Assembly: GCF_021155775.2 (NCBI RefSeq)
Contig: NC_060232.1
Location: 33,843,089-33,907,088 of the forward strand
DNA: 64,000 nucleotides
Source of the DNA: Neodiprion pinetum
Lineage: Eukaryota; Arthropoda; Insecta; Hymenoptera; Diprionidae
Direction of reading: 5' to 3'
In this document: positions 62,901 to 64,000 of the stretch, piece after piece
How positions within the stretch are numbered: position 1 is the stretch's first letter
Layout: every line of letters begins with the position of its first letter
The notes under the pieces: model-generated
The model's database searches: none
Seen by the model: only the letters and a program-made list of their open reading frames with translations
What the model was told of the DNA's origin: nothing
Translations under genes and position numbers: made by a program

Positions 62901-64000
62901 AAAATCACGAAGACCTCGTACGAAGAGAGCAGTTCTTGCTGCATCGAGTGTTTTTGCACCGAGAGGCGTTTGCCTCGTACAAAAGCTGCATTGCATCTCG
63001 CGGATTTATTGCCTCGTGTCACAAGAGAAGAAATAACATTCATCGAGGCGAAATATGACGAAGGATTATGTCTAACCCACGTCATGGATCACGAATTAAT
63101 TGCACAGTGATGTCAGGATTTTTACGAGAACTCGACATGCTGGGATTATTAATTGATTTATTTCGTTCGAAATTTTGTGTCTTATTGATGGCCAGTTTTT
63201 GGCCGGCTCGATAAGTGAACCCATTATCCCGTTATCGCACTTGCGACGTTGTTAACATGAGCATACACGCAAATGGGGCAGAGTTGATACAAGGAATTAG
63301 GTAAGCGACTTGTACTGTCCGCCAGTTGTTTCCTACCGAGTAATCACTACACAAGTGTAAATAAACGGCAGGTATCCTTGACGATGACAGGAGTTAAACA
63401 TCGCCAAGGAGAAATTTTAGAATTCCATCATAACGTCTGTAAGTGATGCGAAATACGAAAGAAGAATCTCTTGTCAGCCGACGACTGAAAAGGCTCGACA
63501 TTACCATTTTCGAAAAAATTGTTTTCGTACGCAGACTCTGTACATCGGATCGTACTCCGAACACTGCGGTGAGTTAATTCAAAACTCGAAATGCTGTCTA
63601 CCGTTTGCAATCGTCAAGTTGAATTTGTCGAGTCAGTGATGTGCGCACTATGTCAACATCCTTTTACAGATTAGAAACTTCCCAGTTGTGTGACAATGAA
63701 TGTCTTTTCCCACATCGAAGGAACAATCGGATTTCAGGAAAACCAAAATGTTTGAATCTTGTCAACGCGTCGCTCGATCGCATCGGAAGGACGATCTTCG
63801 CTTTGGACCCGTGAGCTACAGCCGAGGATCAAAGTACGCACGTACAAAATGAACGTTTCTGATTATGAGCAGAGCCACCCGAGTGAAAGTTTGGTAAACA
63901 GAGCCAAGGCCCACCTATAGCATCGTCTCGAACGTTGATATTACACAAAAACTCCTAATTGCGCTTAACAGTTTTTTAGACTTATCGCCGATTGCAAGCA
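59970..64000. other. intergenic, no gene supported
   Basis: I recognise no protein in this stretch. A minus-strand TATAAATAG at 61,397-61,405 with a donor-like ACG/gtaagt at 61,188 is reported as a weak finding. Frames at 62,324-62,590, 62,347-62,682 (minus) and 62,730-63,110 overlap one another or start at GTG and have no motif. Confidence 0.5.

Noticed and set aside
1..64000. CRISPR arrays, rRNA, tRNA and intact transposase or reverse transcriptase genes
   Set aside because: I looked for regularly spaced repeats, tRNA T-loop motifs and DDE or RT motifs in the open frames and found none. A covariance-model scan could still find a tRNA or microRNA that I missed.

Overview
The window is eukaryotic and almost certainly from an insect genome. 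The genes have many exons with GT-AG introns, TATA boxes and AATAAA signals. Two of the three protein families present, an RYamide-type neuropeptide receptor and an RR-1 cuticular protein, are arthropod families. Long non-coding stretches, many small inverted-repeat transposons and an AT-leaning base composition fit a medium-sized insect genome. Hymenoptera is a guess from general appearance; nothing in the window proves the order.

Layout. Positions 1-13,880 hold no gene I can support, but do hold a low-complexity tract and a 331-bp fold-back palindrome at 3125-3455. A GC-rich block at about 13,880-14,550 is followed by gene-less sequence up to a near-consensus splice donor at 15,680/15,681; this may be a distal non-coding first exon of the next gene. 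Positions 15,681-33,787 show no convincing coding exon and contain a TA-flanked MITE at 31,725-32,100. From 33,789 to 47,480 (+) lies a nine-coding-exon class A GPCR that I identify as the RYamide receptor; its third intron carries a second large fold-back at 37,271-37,661. A 3' UTR and AT-rich spacer follow. At 51,036-54,007 (+) is a six-exon secreted trypsin-fold gene whose catalytic His and Ser are replaced by Gln and Thr, so it should be a non-catalytic serine protease homologue. Its fifth intron contains an 899-bp TTAA-flanked MITE. A further MITE with an 11-bp target-site duplication lies at 56,614-56,835. On the minus strand at 57,292-59,869 is a two-exon RR-1 chitin-binding cuticular protein with its own TATA box. 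Positions 59,970-64,000 hold only one weak minus-strand exon candidate.

The three genes show no sign of acting in one pathway: a neural or endocrine receptor, a secreted pseudoprotease and a structural cuticle protein happen to be neighbours. I see no CRISPR array, operon, rRNA, recognisable tRNA, virus-like gene or intact transposase. All exon boundaries were worked out by eye from splice consensus, reading-frame continuity and remembered family motifs, without alignment tools or RNA data.
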